A stretch of 64,000 nucleotides of DNA from Agromyces sp. S2-1-8. GTDB taxonomy: Bacteria > Actinomycetota > Actinomycetes > Actinomycetales > Microbacteriaceae. Positions 8,564 to 17,269 of this stretch are shown here, in pieces (within the stretch, counting starts at the first letter, position 1; every line of letters starts with the position of its first letter). Under the pieces are notes generated by a model that worked only from the letters and a program-made list of their open reading frames with translations, had not been told where the DNA came from and made no database searches. The stretch spans positions 1,116,001 to 1,180,000 of the forward strand of contig NZ_JAJOLP010000001.1 of NCBI RefSeq assembly GCF_021129215.1, read 5' to 3'. Position numbers and translations under genes: made by a program.

Positions 8564-9172
8564 ATGACCACGCTCTCGCCGCTCGGCGTCACGGTGCTGG
8601 CGCTGCTCGCCGAACGCGACATGCACGCCTACGAGATGTACCAGCTCATGCTCGAACGATCCGAGGACAAGGTCGTCAAGGTCTCGCCCGGATCGCTCTA
8701 CCGGGCCGTCGAGCGCTTCGCCGCCGACGGCCTGATCGCCGAGGTTGCGGTCGAGCGCCAGGGCAACCGCCCCGAGCGCACGGTCTACGCGATCACCGAC
8801 GAGGGGCGCGAGCGGCTGCGTGCCACGATCGCCGAGATGCTCGGCCGCCACGTCAACGAGTACCCCGAGTTCCCCGTCGCGATCGGCGAGGCGCACCACC
8901 TGCCCGCGGCCGAGGTCGCCGAGCTGCTCGGCGTCAGGCTCGCGTCGATCCGCGAGCTGCTCGGCTTCATCGACGCCTCGCTCGCGAGGATCGAAGCCCG
9001 CGGGCTGCCGACCGCGTACATCCTCAACGTGCACTACACCCGAACGCTCCTCGTCGCCGAGGCGACGTGGCTCGAACAGACCATCGGCGATCTCGAGTCG
9101 GGCGAGCTCGCCTGGCCCGAGGCCGCCGGATCGAGTGGCGCGAAGCGCGTCTCGAGATCATCCGTCCATTGA
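8564..9172 (+). CDS. PadR-family transcriptional regulator
   Basis: 202 residues. The N-terminal winged helix shows the PadR layout: LSPLGVTVLALLAERDMHAYEMYQ, then SPGSLYRAVERFAADGLI and ERTVYAITDEGRERL. The C-terminal part is a Vir_C-type helical dimerisation region. The MFS exporter starts 38 bp downstream on the same strand and a palindrome lies just upstream, so this is most likely a ligand-responsive repressor of the exporter and itself. Confidence 0.88.
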   Translation: MTTLSPLGVTVLALLAERDMHAYEMYQLMLERSEDKVVKVSPGSLYRAVERFAADGLIAEVAVERQGNRPERTVYAITDEGRERLRATIAEMLGRHVNEYPEFPVAIGEAHHLPAAEVAELLGVRLASIRELLGFIDASLARIEARGLPTAYILNVHYTRTLLVAEATWLEQTIGDLESGELAWPEAAGSSGAKRVSRSSVH

Positions 9173-9210
9173 CCGGGGGCGACCGCCCCACCGACCGGAA
9201 GGTTCCACGC

Positions 9211-10752
9211 ATGGAACGCACCCTCAAGCCCTGGCCAGCGCTGTGGGCGCTCGTCATCGGGTTCTTCATGATCCTCGTCGACTCGACGATCGTGTCGATC
9301 GCGAACCCGGCGATCCTCGAGGACCTCGACACCGACCTGACCTCGGTGATCTGGGTGACGAGCGCCTACCTGCTCGCGTACGCGGTGCCGCTGCTCATCA
9401 CCGGGCGCCTCGGCGACCGCTTCGGGCCGAAGCGCGTCTACATGATCGGCCTCGTCGTGTTCACGTTCGCCTCGCTGTGGTGCGGACTGTCGGGCGACAT
9501 CACGACGCTCATCGTCGCCCGCGCGGTGCAGGGCCTCGGCGCGGCACTCATGACCCCGCAGACGATGGCCGTGATCACCCGCATCTTCCCGCCCGACCAG
9601 CGCGGCAAGGCCATGGGCCTCTGGGGTGCCGTCGCGGGCGTCGCGACGCTCGTCGGGCCGATCCTCGGCGGCGTGCTCGTCGACTCCCTCGGCTGGGAGT
9701 GGATCTTCTTCGTCAACGTGCCCGTCGGCATCGTCGCGTTCATCGCGGCCTGGCGGCTCGTGTCGAACCTCGAGACGCATTCGCACCGCTTCGACTGGCT
9801 CGGCGTCGTGCTGAGCGCCGTCGGCATGTTCCTCGTCGTCTTCGGCATCCAGGAGGGCGAGACGTACGACTGGGGCACGATCACCGGGCCGATCACGGTG
9901 TGGGGCGTCATCATCACGGGCGTCGTGGTGCTCGCCGGGTTCGTCGTCTGGCAGGCGTTCAACCGGGCCGAGCCGCTGCTGCCGCTCGGGCTCTTCCGCG
10001 ACCGCAACTTCTCGCTCTCGAACGTCGCGATCACCTTCGTGGGCCTCGCGATCGTGTCGATGCCGCTGCCCCTCGCGTTCTACTACCAGGTGGCGCGCGG
10101 GCTGACCCCGACGCAGGCGGCGCTCATGCTCATCCCGATGGCGGTCGTCACGGGTGCGATGGCGCCGGTCGTCGGCAGGCTCGTCGACCGTGTCGACCCC
10201 AAGTGGATCGCCGTCGCCGGCTTCGCGATCACCGCGGCCGCGCTCGCGTGGACGGCGACGCTGCTCGAGCCCGACACCGAGCTCTGGGTGCTGCTCATCC
10301 CCTCGGGGCTGCTCGGCCTCGGGCTCTCGGGCGTCTGGGCACCGCTCGCCTCGTCGGCGACGCGCAACCTGCCGCAGTCGCAGGCCGGCGCCGGATCGGG
10401 CGTCTACAACATGACCCGTCAGGTCGGCTCGGTGCTCGGCTCGGCCGCGATCGCGGCCCTCATGAACGCGCGACTGACGGCCGAGCTGCCCGGGTTCGAC
10501 ACGAACGCGGCCGAGCAGGCCGGCGGTGGGGCGGGCGGCATGCCGCCGCAGGTCCTCGACGGCTTCACCGCGGCGATGTCGCAGTCGATGCTCCTGCCGA
10601 TCCTCGGCTTCGCAGCCGGCGCGATCGTCGTGCTCTTCTTCGCGAAGCCGAAGGTCACGGTCGCGTGGGGGGCGAGCGGCAGCGCCCCGGCCGGGGCGAC
10701 CGCCGGGCCCGTCGACGCGGATGCCTCGCCGGAGGCCGCTCGCACCGAGTGA
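9211..10752 (+). CDS. DHA2-family MFS multidrug exporter (14 TM, EmrB/QacA type)
   Basis: 513 residues with about fourteen hydrophobic segments. Motif A is GRLGDRFGPKRVYMIGL (about residue 66), and motif C of drug antiporters is GPILGGVLVDSLGW (about 150). Asp in FMILVDSTIV of the first helix is the DHA2 motif D1. Expected role: proton-coupled export of hydrophobic drugs. GGAAGG precedes the ATG. It follows the PadR gene closely and is probably controlled by it. The cytoplasmic C-terminal tail is alanine- and proline-rich. Confidence 0.9.
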   Translation: MERTLKPWPALWALVIGFFMILVDSTIVSIANPAILEDLDTDLTSVIWVTSAYLLAYAVPLLITGRLGDRFGPKRVYMIGLVVFTFASLWCGLSGDITTLIVARAVQGLGAALMTPQTMAVITRIFPPDQRGKAMGLWGAVAGVATLVGPILGGVLVDSLGWEWIFFVNVPVGIVAFIAAWRLVSNLETHSHRFDWLGVVLSAVGMFLVVFGIQEGETYDWGTITGPITVWGVIITGVVVLAGFVVWQAFNRAEPLLPLGLFRDRNFSLSNVAITFVGLAIVSMPLPLAFYYQVARGLTPTQAALMLIPMAVVTGAMAPVVGRLVDRVDPKWIAVAGFAITAAALAWTATLLEPDTELWVLLIPSGLLGLGLSGVWAPLASSATRNLPQSQAGAGSGVYNMTRQVGSVLGSAAIAALMNARLTAELPGFDTNAAEQAGGGAGGMPPQVLDGFTAAMSQSMLLPILGFAAGAIVVLFFAKPKVTVAWGASGSAPAGATAGPVDADASPEAARTE

Positions 10753-10823
10753 GCGTTCGCTCATCGTGAAGGAGAGCAGGCACGGCGCGCGCGGTCACGC
10801 AGTAGCGTTGTGCCGCGGCGTGG

Positions 10824-11477
10824 ATGCGCGCTCTCGGCGAAGCGGTGGAGGTGGCGGTGGGATCCGGACGGCGTCGTCGTCGTGAAGGGGGCGCCGACCG
10901 TGCATCGCGATCGTGGCGCTGGACGCTGCGCCGCGCAGCACTCGCGCAGCATCGCGCACTGGTGGCGCTGCAGATCATCTCCGTTGCCTGCCTGATCGCC
11001 TTCGCGGTCTCGCGGACCCGGCTTCCCGACACTTTCACGGTCTTCGCCGCCGGCAAGCGGGGTGCCGGGATGTTCGCCGTGCCGACCGACTTCGCCCTGG
11101 CGGTTTCGGCGACCGCGTGCGCGATCACCGTCGCGGTCGCGGCGACGATGCTCACCTGGCTTCTTCGCTCGCGGCAGCAGCTGGTGCCGCGCGAAGCCGT
11201 CAGCTGGGCTGCCGTCCTCGAAATCCTCGGCTCGTGCATGACGATCGGGCTCACGGCGTCCGCGCTGAGCGGATGGCCGTTCGCCGCGGCCACGGTGCTC
11301 GTGACCGGAGCGGTGCTCTACATGGTGCTCGAGACGGCGCGCAGGCGTGCCGACGACCGGTGGCTGCTCGATGCGGGGCTCGACGAGATCGCCGCCGCTC
11401 GGCGGCAGGCCGGCCTCGCTCCGTACGCGGCCGAGGCAGCCGACCGGCGCGCTACGCCAGCCCCGCCCGCTCGGTGA
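10824..11477 (+). CDS. Hypothetical four-TM membrane protein
   Basis: 217 residues; I do not recognise a family. The first 45 residues are arginine-rich and cytoplasmic-looking. Four hydrophobic segments follow (about 46-62, 85-108, 125-145, 150-165), then a soluble tail with RRRADDRWLLDAGLDEIAAARRQAGL. The start is uncertain because several GTG codons lie near the ATG. The 3' end overlaps the kynU 3' end by 26 bp in convergent orientation. Confidence 0.6.
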   Translation: MRALGEAVEVAVGSGRRRRREGGADRASRSWRWTLRRAALAQHRALVALQIISVACLIAFAVSRTRLPDTFTVFAAGKRGAGMFAVPTDFALAVSATACAITVAVAATMLTWLLRSRQQLVPREAVSWAAVLEILGSCMTIGLTASALSGWPFAAATVLVTGAVLYMVLETARRRADDRWLLDAGLDEIAAARRQAGLAPYAAEAADRRATPAPPAR

Positions 11478-12711
11478 GCACCTCGCGGAGCACCTCGCGC
11501 GTGAGGTCGAGCCCGCGGTGCACCTCCTCGAAGCTCGTCGACAGCGGCGAGAGGCCGATGCGCAGGCCACCCGGGTCGCGGTAGTCGGGAATGACGTCGC
11601 GCTGCCACAGCCGCGCCGTGACCTCGCGCATCGCATCGTGGTGCAGCGTGACGTGGCCGCCGCGCTCCTCGGCGTCGGCGGGGGAGGCGAGCGTCACGCC
11701 GAGCGGCGCGAGCCACTCGTCGGCGAGGGCGATCGCGAACTCGGTGAGCGCGATCGACTTCGCGCGCAGCGCAGGCATCCCCGCCTCTTCGATCATCGCG
11801 AGGGTCTCCTCCATGGCGAGCATTCCCACGATCGGCGCGGTGCCGCTCGTGAAGCGTCGGATGTCGGGCACGGGCTCGTACGACGGCCCCATCATGAACA
11901 TGTCGGTGTTGCCCCACCAGCCCTGGATCGGCTGCTCGAGCACGCCCTGCAGGTCGTCGCGCACGTAGGCGAACGCTGGCGACCCGGGCCCCCCGTTGAG
12001 GTACTTGTACGTGCACCCGACGGCGAGGTCGAAGCCCCACGCATCGGCCTTCACGGGGACCGATCCGGCCGAGTGGCAGAGGTCCCAGAGGATGAGCGCA
12101 CCCGCGTCGTGCGCGATGCGGGTGAGTTCGGGGGCGTCGGCGAGATAGGCCGAGCGGTACGCGACGTGCGACACGACGACGAGCGCCGTCTCAGGCCCGA
12201 CGGCCTCGGCGAGCTGCTCGGGGGTGACGCCCGACGACGTGTCGACGTCGATCCAGCGCAGTCGCATGCCACGCTCGCGGGCGATGCCGTCGACGATGTA
12301 GCGGTCGGTCGGGAAGTTGTCGGTGTCGATCACGATCTCGCGCCGGTGGGGGTCGCGAGCGAGCTGCGCGTCGACGGCGGCGCGCGCGAGCTTGTAGAGC
12401 AGCACCGTCGTCGAGTCGCCGATGACGGTCTGGCCGGCCTTCGCTTCGATGACGGCGCGGCCGACGCGGTCGCCGATCTCGGTCGGCAGCTGCAGCCACG
12501 CCTCGTCCCATCCGCGGATGAGGCGTCCGCCCCAGTCCTCGCGGAGGAACCGCTCGACCCGCTCGACCGCCGACACGGGCGGACGGCCGAGCGAGTTGCC
12601 GTCGAAGTAGACGAGGTCCGTGTCGGCTCCGACGAATCGCTTGCGGTAGTGGGCGAGCCCGTCGGCGCGGTCCATGCGGCGGGCGAAGGCGAGGTTCGGG
12701 TCGAGGGTCAC
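11452..12711 (-). CDS. kynU: Kynureninase
   Basis: 419 residues. The GTG start overlaps the upstream stop as GTGA. Kynureninase is a PLP enzyme that cleaves kynurenine to anthranilate and alanine. Signatures: FDGNSLGRPP near residue 40, ILWDLCHSAGSVP with the PLP-binding aspartate near 210, and GCTYKYLNGGPGSPAF with the Schiff-base lysine near 236. Substrate-loop GWWGNTDMF is also present. It is the last gene of kynA-amidohydrolase-kynU, so the cell can convert tryptophan to anthranilate. Confidence 0.95.
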   Translation of the reverse strand: MTLDPNLAFARRMDRADGLAHYRKRFVGADTDLVYFDGNSLGRPPVSAVERVERFLREDWGGRLIRGWDEAWLQLPTEIGDRVGRAVIEAKAGQTVIGDSTTVLLYKLARAAVDAQLARDPHRREIVIDTDNFPTDRYIVDGIARERGMRLRWIDVDTSSGVTPEQLAEAVGPETALVVVSHVAYRSAYLADAPELTRIAHDAGALILWDLCHSAGSVPVKADAWGFDLAVGCTYKYLNGGPGSPAFAYVRDDLQGVLEQPIQGWWGNTDMFMMGPSYEPVPDIRRFTSGTAPIVGMLAMEETLAMIEEAGMPALRAKSIALTEFAIALADEWLAPLGVTLASPADAEERGGHVTLHHDAMREVTARLWQRDVIPDYRDPGGLRIGLSPLSTSFEEVHRGLDLTREVLREVLTERAGLA

Positions 12712-13727
12712 AACAACTCCAGGTCGTCGGCGGGCACGACGCGCGCGGTCGCGAGCCGGTCGGGCAGGGGGGTGGGGGAGGTGCCGGGCACGGCCGGATC
12801 GGCGCCCGCGACGAACGTCGCGATGCCGCCGAGGCCCCAGTCGCCGCGTTCGGCGCGCGGCCAGGGGTCGGCGAGCGCCTGCACGAGATCGGTTGCCTCG
12901 AGCCCGGCCCGCTCGAGCAGTGCGAGCTCGACGGCGTTCACCCCCACGGGCAGCTCGCCGTTGCCGAGATCGGTGCCGTAGAGCACTCGGCCTCCGGCCG
13001 CATGGAAGCGGGCCAGGTTGTCGATCGCGCAGTCGAGTTCGGGGGAGTCGCCGAAGTCGCGCGCGTGGATGGCGAGCGTCGAGATCCACGCCTGCCGGGC
13101 GGCGGCGCGCGCGATGAGCTCGTCGTCGAGCCGCTCGGTCCACGGCGTGTGCACGAGGGCGTCGACGCCCGCCTCGATCGCGAGGCTCGCAGTTCCGGCG
13201 CCCTCGGCGTGCACGGCGACCGGCAGGCTCCGCGCGTGCGCGGCGGTCACGACCGCTTCGAGCGTGGCTCGGTCGAACACCGGGCCCGCATCGGCGTTGA
13301 GCACGACCTTGACCACGGATGCCCCGAACGCGCGCTGCTCGTCGACGGCGGCCTCGATCGAGTCGGGCAGTGCCGTGTGGTCGCGGCGGTCGCCGTCGCC
13401 GCCCTCGACCGCGGCGAGCTCTCGCACGCTGCCCTCGGGCCGCCACGGCCGATCGGAGGGGTACCCGCCGACGGCGGTCAGGAAGGCGCCGGCGAACGCC
13501 ACGGCCGGCAGCCCGTCGCGCGCGGCGCGCGCTGCGACGACCGAGGGACTCGCGCCGAGGTCCACGACAGCCGCGATGCCGAGGGCGACGATCGGGTCGG
13601 GGTCGACGAGCTCGACGTGCACGTGGTGGTCGATGAACGGCGGCAGCACGACGCCGACCTCTCCCGCGTGCGCCCCGTTGAGCGAGCGCCGGGCGGCCCG
13701 CCCGAGCGGTTCGTGCACGTCGCCCAT
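12708..13727 (-). CDS. Amidohydrolase-superfamily protein in the kyn operon; candidate N-formylkynurenine formamidase
   Basis: 339 residues from ATG 13727 (a TTG at 13733 overlaps the kynA stop and is an alternative). Metal-binding residues of the amidohydrolase barrel are all visible: H35-V-H37 in FIDHHVHVE, K140 in VVKVVLNADAGP (candidate carbamylated lysine), H173 in VAVHAEG, H193 in LVHTPW and D253 in YGTDLGNG. It sits between kynA and kynU with 3-4-bp overlaps, and no KynB or arylformamidase is in the window. The missing pathway step is deformylation of N-formylkynurenine, an amide hydrolysis that fits this superfamily. The assignment is inferred from context. Confidence 0.8.
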   Translation of the reverse strand: MGDVHEPLGRAARRSLNGAHAGEVGVVLPPFIDHHVHVELVDPDPIVALGIAAVVDLGASPSVVAARAARDGLPAVAFAGAFLTAVGGYPSDRPWRPEGSVRELAAVEGGDGDRRDHTALPDSIEAAVDEQRAFGASVVKVVLNADAGPVFDRATLEAVVTAAHARSLPVAVHAEGAGTASLAIEAGVDALVHTPWTERLDDELIARAAARQAWISTLAIHARDFGDSPELDCAIDNLARFHAAGGRVLYGTDLGNGELPVGVNAVELALLERAGLEATDLVQALADPWPRAERGDWGLGGIATFVAGADPAVPGTSPTPLPDRLATARVVPADDLELL

Positions 13728-13729
13728 GA

Positions 13730-14623
13730 TCAACCCGGGATCTCGGTTCGCACCGCGTAGAGCTCGGGGAAGAACGTGAGCTCGAGCGCGCGCTTGAGGA
13801 ACGGGGCGCCGCTCGAACCGCCCGTGCCGGTCTTCGAGCCGATGATGCGCTCGACGGTCTTGAGGTGACGGAACCGCCAGAGCTGGAAGTTGTCCTCAAG
13901 GTCGACGAGCTCCTCGCAGGTCTCGTAGGCCGACCAGTGCTCGTCGGTGTCGCCGTAGATCTGCGCGAACACGGGGACGAGCTCGGGGGTGAAGGTCCAG
14001 GCGAGGGTCACGTCGCGCTCGAGCACCTCGGTCGGGATCGGGTAGCCGGCCCGGGCGAGCAGGCGGAGGAACTCGTCGTACAGGCTCGGCGACTCGAGCG
14101 CATGGCGCAGCAGGGCGGTGGCCGAGGCATCCGACTCGAAGATCTGCAGCATCTTCGCGTTCTTGTTGCCGAGCACGAACTCGACCGCGCGGTACTGGTA
14201 CGACTGGAACCCGCTCGCGTTGCCGAGCACGCCGCGGAACTGCGCGTACTCGGTCGGGGTGAGCGTCGCGAGCACCGACCACTGCTCGGTGAGGGTCTTC
14301 TGGATGTGCTTGACGCGGGCGATGCACTTGAGCGCCCGGCCGAGCTCGTCGGCGCGCAGCAGGTCGCGCGCGGTCTCGAGCTCGTGCAGCACGAGCTTCA
14401 GCCACAGCTCGGTGGTCTGGTGCTGGATGATGAACAGCAGCTCGTCGTGGTGCTCGGGACGCGAGATCGGGCGCTGCGCGCTGAGCAGCGTCGGCAGGTC
14501 GAGGTAGCCGCCGTAGCTCATGCGGTCGCTGAAGTCGGTGACGACCGTCGCCTCGATGGTTCGGGTGTTCGCCGCGACGCCGTCGCTCACGCCTTCGCCC
14601 GCGCTGGCTGACTCAGTACTCAC
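13730..14623 (-). CDS. kynA: Tryptophan 2,3-dioxygenase
   Basis: 297 residues, GTG start. This haem enzyme opens the indole ring of tryptophan to give N-formylkynurenine. Family signatures include SYGGYLDLPTLLSAQRP, HDELLFIIQHQTTELWLKL, GNASGFQSYQYR and WRFRHLKTVERIIGSKTGTGG, where the histidine is the proximal haem ligand. The final residues LKRALELTFFPELYAVR are also conserved. First gene of a three-gene kynurenine operon. A tetR gene is divergently placed 251 bp away, but palindromic repeats fill the gap. Confidence 0.95.
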   Translation of the reverse strand: MSTESASAGEGVSDGVAANTRTIEATVVTDFSDRMSYGGYLDLPTLLSAQRPISRPEHHDELLFIIQHQTTELWLKLVLHELETARDLLRADELGRALKCIARVKHIQKTLTEQWSVLATLTPTEYAQFRGVLGNASGFQSYQYRAVEFVLGNKNAKMLQIFESDASATALLRHALESPSLYDEFLRLLARAGYPIPTEVLERDVTLAWTFTPELVPVFAQIYGDTDEHWSAYETCEELVDLEDNFQLWRFRHLKTVERIIGSKTGTGGSSGAPFLKRALELTFFPELYAVRTEIPG

Positions 14624-14647
14624 CCGTCAAGCCTAAGCGCGACGGTC

Positions 14648-14710
14648 GGTCGAGTAGCGCTGAGCCGCCACCAGGTCGGTCGAGGAGCGACGAAGGAGCG
14701 TATCGAGACC
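14648..14710. repeat. Family A palindromic repeat (GTCGAGTAG type), two units
   Basis: A half unit GGTCGAGTAGCGC at about 14648 is followed by a full unit GGTCGGTCGAGGAGCG ... GCGTATCGAGACC at 14674-14710. The ends GGTC/TCGA and TCGA/GACC are inverted. The same word set recurs at five other places in the window. Confidence 0.75.
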
Positions 14711-14825
14711 ACCGCTCCGACCCCGAACCGACGCGACGGGCGCTCGCCGTAATCTCCCGGCTCGCCCGCCGCGCGGTCGTCCTCCACTCCCCCGTGAAGG
14801 TCGGTCGTCTCGTTCTTCGGGTAAA

Positions 14826-14841
14826 CGGAGACGGCTCTCCG
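14826..14841. promoter_or_regulatory. Candidate TetR operator
   Basis: CGGAGA-CGGC-TCTCCG is a perfect inverted repeat with 6-bp arms, 34 bp before the TetR start and overlapping the expected -35 region. Confidence 0.55.
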
Positions 14842-14862
14842 AATCATACGTGAAGAACCGCG

Positions 14863-14868
14863 TACAGT
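14863..14868 (+). promoter_or_regulatory. Candidate -10 box of a leaderless tetR transcript
   Basis: TACAGT is separated by 6 nt (GAAGCG) from the ATG at 14875. Confidence 0.45.
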
Positions 14869-14874
14869 GAAGCG

Positions 14875-15531
14875 ATGACCTCCTCGGCTTCGTCGCGCCG
14901 GGACGCACGGCGCAATCACGAACGTCTGCTCGCCGAAGCACGGCGGCTCTTCGCCGAGCGGGGCATCGACGCGCCGCTCGACGAGCTCGCGACGCGCGCG
15001 GGAGTCGGGGCGGGCACCGTCTACCGACACTTCCCCAATCGCGACGCACTCGTCCGCGAGCTCTACGACAACGCCGTCGCAGAGCTGCACGACCTCGCCC
15101 CCGAGATCCTCGGTGCCGAGACCGGCTGGCGATCGGTCGAGCTCTATGTCGAGCGCCTCGGCGCCTGGGTCGCGGACTCGCCGTTCCTGCCCGCCGTCAT
15201 GCGACGGGTCGCCGAGCTCGACCCGTCGCATCGCCCGGGCATCGAGTTCGAGCCGCTCGTCAACGGCATGATCGAGCGCGCCCAGGCCGAGGGCGCCCTG
15301 CGCGCCGACGTCACGGCCGTCGACCTCAGCATCCTCGTCGACATGCTCGGCTCGCTCGGCCAGTACGGCGGCGAGTACCTGCCGTTCTGGCGGCGTCAGC
15401 TCACGATCATCCTCGACGGGCTGCGGGCGCGACCGGGCACGACCCCGATGCCCGTGCCGGGCCAGGCGTTCGACGCCTTCCACGACATGTCCCACGCGAA
15501 GGGCCCGAAGCCGCGTCCGTCGGTCGAGTAG
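14875..15531 (+). CDS. TetR/AcrR-family transcriptional regulator
   Basis: 218 residues. The N-terminal helix-turn-helix is clear: RNHERLLAEARRLFAERG, then APLDELATRAGVGAGTVYRHFPNRDALVRELY. The C-terminal ligand domain is of the TetR_C type and not informative on ligand. A palindrome lies upstream. Its last codons and TAG stop are supplied by a family A repeat (GTCGAGTAG). Neighbours are the divergent kyn operon and a convergent MOSC gene, so the target is not obvious. Confidence 0.87.
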   Translation: MTSSASSRRDARRNHERLLAEARRLFAERGIDAPLDELATRAGVGAGTVYRHFPNRDALVRELYDNAVAELHDLAPEILGAETGWRSVELYVERLGAWVADSPFLPAVMRRVAELDPSHRPGIEFEPLVNGMIERAQAEGALRADVTAVDLSILVDMLGSLGQYGGEYLPFWRRQLTIILDGLRARPGTTPMPVPGQAFDAFHDMSHAKGPKPRPSVE

Positions 15532-15589
15532 CGCCCGGCCGGCCCACCGTCGGTCGAGGAGCGCCCGAAGGAGGGCGCGTATCGAGACC
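15518..15589. repeat. Family A palindromic repeat overlapping the tetR stop codon
   Basis: GTCGGTCGAGTAGCGCCC at 15519 and a full unit at 15549-15589 ending GCGTATCGAGACC. The full unit contains a perfect inner hairpin GCGCCC-gaagga-GGGCGC (15561-15578). Confidence 0.75.
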
Positions 15590-15640
15590 ACGCCCCGAGC
15601 GGCCTGAACCCGACCCCGAGCGACCTCGGCCTCGTCGGCC

Positions 15641-16336
15641 TCAGCCCGCGAGCCCGACCCCGTCACCCACGCGGATCACCGCGGGCGCCACCACGTCGGC
15701 GTACACCGCGAGCGACATCTCGCGCTCCTTCGTGAGCGGCTTCAGCAGTCGCCCCTCCGCCGTCGTGCCGTCCTGCGCGACATCCACGGTTCGGCACCGC
15801 TCGATGCGTTCGACGACCCGCAGCCGGGCGTCGCCGACGGTGATCTCCCGCCCGAGCCAGCCCTCCTCGACGAACGGCTCGTCGGTCTCCACGACGAGGT
15901 TGACGCGCAGCCGTCGCGGGTCGGAGTCGATGCCGAAGCGCTCGGCGCACCACGCGAGCGAGGCGGTGCCGACGATCGAGATCTGCCCGCCGTCCTGCAT
16001 GGGGATGTCGCGCTCGGGCAGCGCTCGGACGCTCGCGCCCATGCGCTCGGACAGGTCGGCGTCGAGCTCCTCCTCGCCGACGAGCCACAGGCCGTGGTCG
16101 CCCCGCTGCACCTGCACCGAGCCGTCCGCCGTCGTCGAAGCCGCGTACTCGAAGACCGCGTCGCGCCGGCGGAAGCGTCGCGTGTTCTTGCCCGACGCGA
16201 ACTTGCCGTCGACGTCGACGACGGCGAAACCGCGATCGCCGACGAGTCCGCGCGCGTCGAGCGCCACCTGGGTGAGGGCCTCGCCGCCCATCGCCTTGAC
16301 GGGGTATCGGCGGATCGATCGGAGCGGGTAGGTCAT
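15641..16336 (-). CDS. MOSC-domain protein with MOSC_N beta-barrel
   Basis: 231 residues. The N-terminus reads LRSIRRYPVKAMGGEAL followed by GLVGDRGFAVVD, the MOSC_N pattern; the C-terminal MOSC core has RLRVNLVVET and RVVERIERCRTVDVAQDG, with the conserved cysteine near residue 187. MOSC proteins carry sulfur or act in Mo-cofactor-linked reductions such as N-hydroxyl reduction (YcbX, YiiM). It starts 26 bp downstream of the VOC gene on the same strand and may be co-transcribed. The substrate is not predictable from sequence. Confidence 0.85.
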   Translation of the reverse strand: MTYPLRSIRRYPVKAMGGEALTQVALDARGLVGDRGFAVVDVDGKFASGKNTRRFRRRDAVFEYAASTTADGSVQVQRGDHGLWLVGEEELDADLSERMGASVRALPERDIPMQDGGQISIVGTASLAWCAERFGIDSDPRRLRVNLVVETDEPFVEEGWLGREITVGDARLRVVERIERCRTVDVAQDGTTAEGRLLKPLTKEREMSLAVYADVVAPAVIRVGDGVGLAG

Positions 16337-16362
16337 CGGGTCAGCCTATCCGCGGGACCCGA

Positions 16363-17262
16363 TCATCCCGCCGCGCGCACCTCGACGAGGTTGGCCCACG
16401 GGTCGTCGAACGCGAGCGTCCGGCCGTCGTCGCGCGTGCCGACCCGGTAGTGGGCCATGCGCTCGCCGAGTTCGCCGAGGTCGTCGGCGGTGGGCACGAC
16501 GATCTCGACCTTGCCGAGGCCGAGGGCGAGCCCGCGGCGGCCGGCGCCGCGACTGTTCCACGTGTTCATCGCCATGTGGTGGTGGTACCCGCCGGCCGAC
16601 ACGAAGAGCGCCTGGTCGCCCATCTCGGCGGTCGTCTCGAAGCCCAGCCGGTCGACGTAGAACTCGCGTGCGCTCGCGACGTCGCCGACCGAGAGGTGCA
16701 CGTGGCCGACGACGGCGTCGCCCAGCCGGTCGCCCGAGGCGACGGCGGCCGTGCCGGTCTCGCCGAGGTGGTCGCGCAGGTAGCCGTTCGGGTCGAGGTA
16801 GATGGTCGCCATCTCGACGGTGCCGTGCACCCAGCTCCAGGTCGAGCGGTCGCGGTCGAAGTACAGCTCGACGCCGTTGCCCTCGGGGTCGGTGAAGTAG
16901 AAGGCCTCGCTCACGAGGTGGTCGGCGCTGCCGGTGAAGGTGCCGGGGTAGCGAGTCGCGACCGAGGCGATCGCCGTCGCGAGCGCTTCACGCGCGTCGA
17001 AGAGGATCGCGGTGTGGAAGAGCCCGGCGTCGCGCGGCGACGCGTGCTTCAGCTCGGGCGCGTGCTGCAGGATCACGATCGGCGTCGCGCCGCGGCCGAG
17101 CACGGCGACGGGGCCGTCGTGGCTGAGCAGCTCGAGGGTGACGCCGTCGCGGTAGTAGCGGATCATGTCGTCGAGGTCGGCGACGCGCAGCGTCACCGCA
17201 CCCATGCCGGTGTCGGCCGCGAGGAGTCCGGCGCCTTCGGGCGCCCCATTGGTTGTAAGCAC
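16363..17262 (-). CDS. VOC-family dioxygenase/glyoxalase-like protein (two VOC domains)
   Basis: 299 residues from GTG 17262, chosen because a TAGTAT -10-like box lies 5 nt upstream; ATG 17205 is an alternative. Two vicinal-oxygen-chelate repeats are visible: residues about 20-140 (GAVTLRVADLDDMIRYYRD, HTAILF, PEGNGVELYFDRDR) and about 170-290 (VGHVHLSVGDVASAREFYVDRLG, YHHHMAMNTW). The pattern resembles catechol 2,3-dioxygenase-like CatE proteins, with metal ligands H and E in place. A MarR-like palindrome overlaps its start, suggesting induction by an aromatic or oxidant. Confidence 0.82.
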   Translation of the reverse strand: MLTTNGAPEGAGLLAADTGMGAVTLRVADLDDMIRYYRDGVTLELLSHDGPVAVLGRGATPIVILQHAPELKHASPRDAGLFHTAILFDAREALATAIASVATRYPGTFTGSADHLVSEAFYFTDPEGNGVELYFDRDRSTWSWVHGTVEMATIYLDPNGYLRDHLGETGTAAVASGDRLGDAVVGHVHLSVGDVASAREFYVDRLGFETTAEMGDQALFVSAGGYHHHMAMNTWNSRGAGRRGLALGLGKVEIVVPTADDLGELGERMAHYRVGTRDDGRTLAFDDPWANLVEVRAAG

Positions 17263-17269
17263 AACTAAT
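17248..17269. promoter_or_regulatory. MarR-type operator overlapping the VOC gene start
   Basis: ATTGGTTGT-AAGC-ACAACTAAT is an inverted repeat (8 of 9 arm positions). It covers the TAGTAT -10 candidate (17267-17272, minus strand) and the GTG start, so binding would block initiation. No MarR gene is adjacent. Confidence 0.6.

Noticed and set aside
10753..10823. GC-rich palindromic stretch after the MFS gene
   Set aside because: CGCG-rich alternation gives many weak self-pairings but no clear stem of more than six perfect pairs, so no terminator was called.
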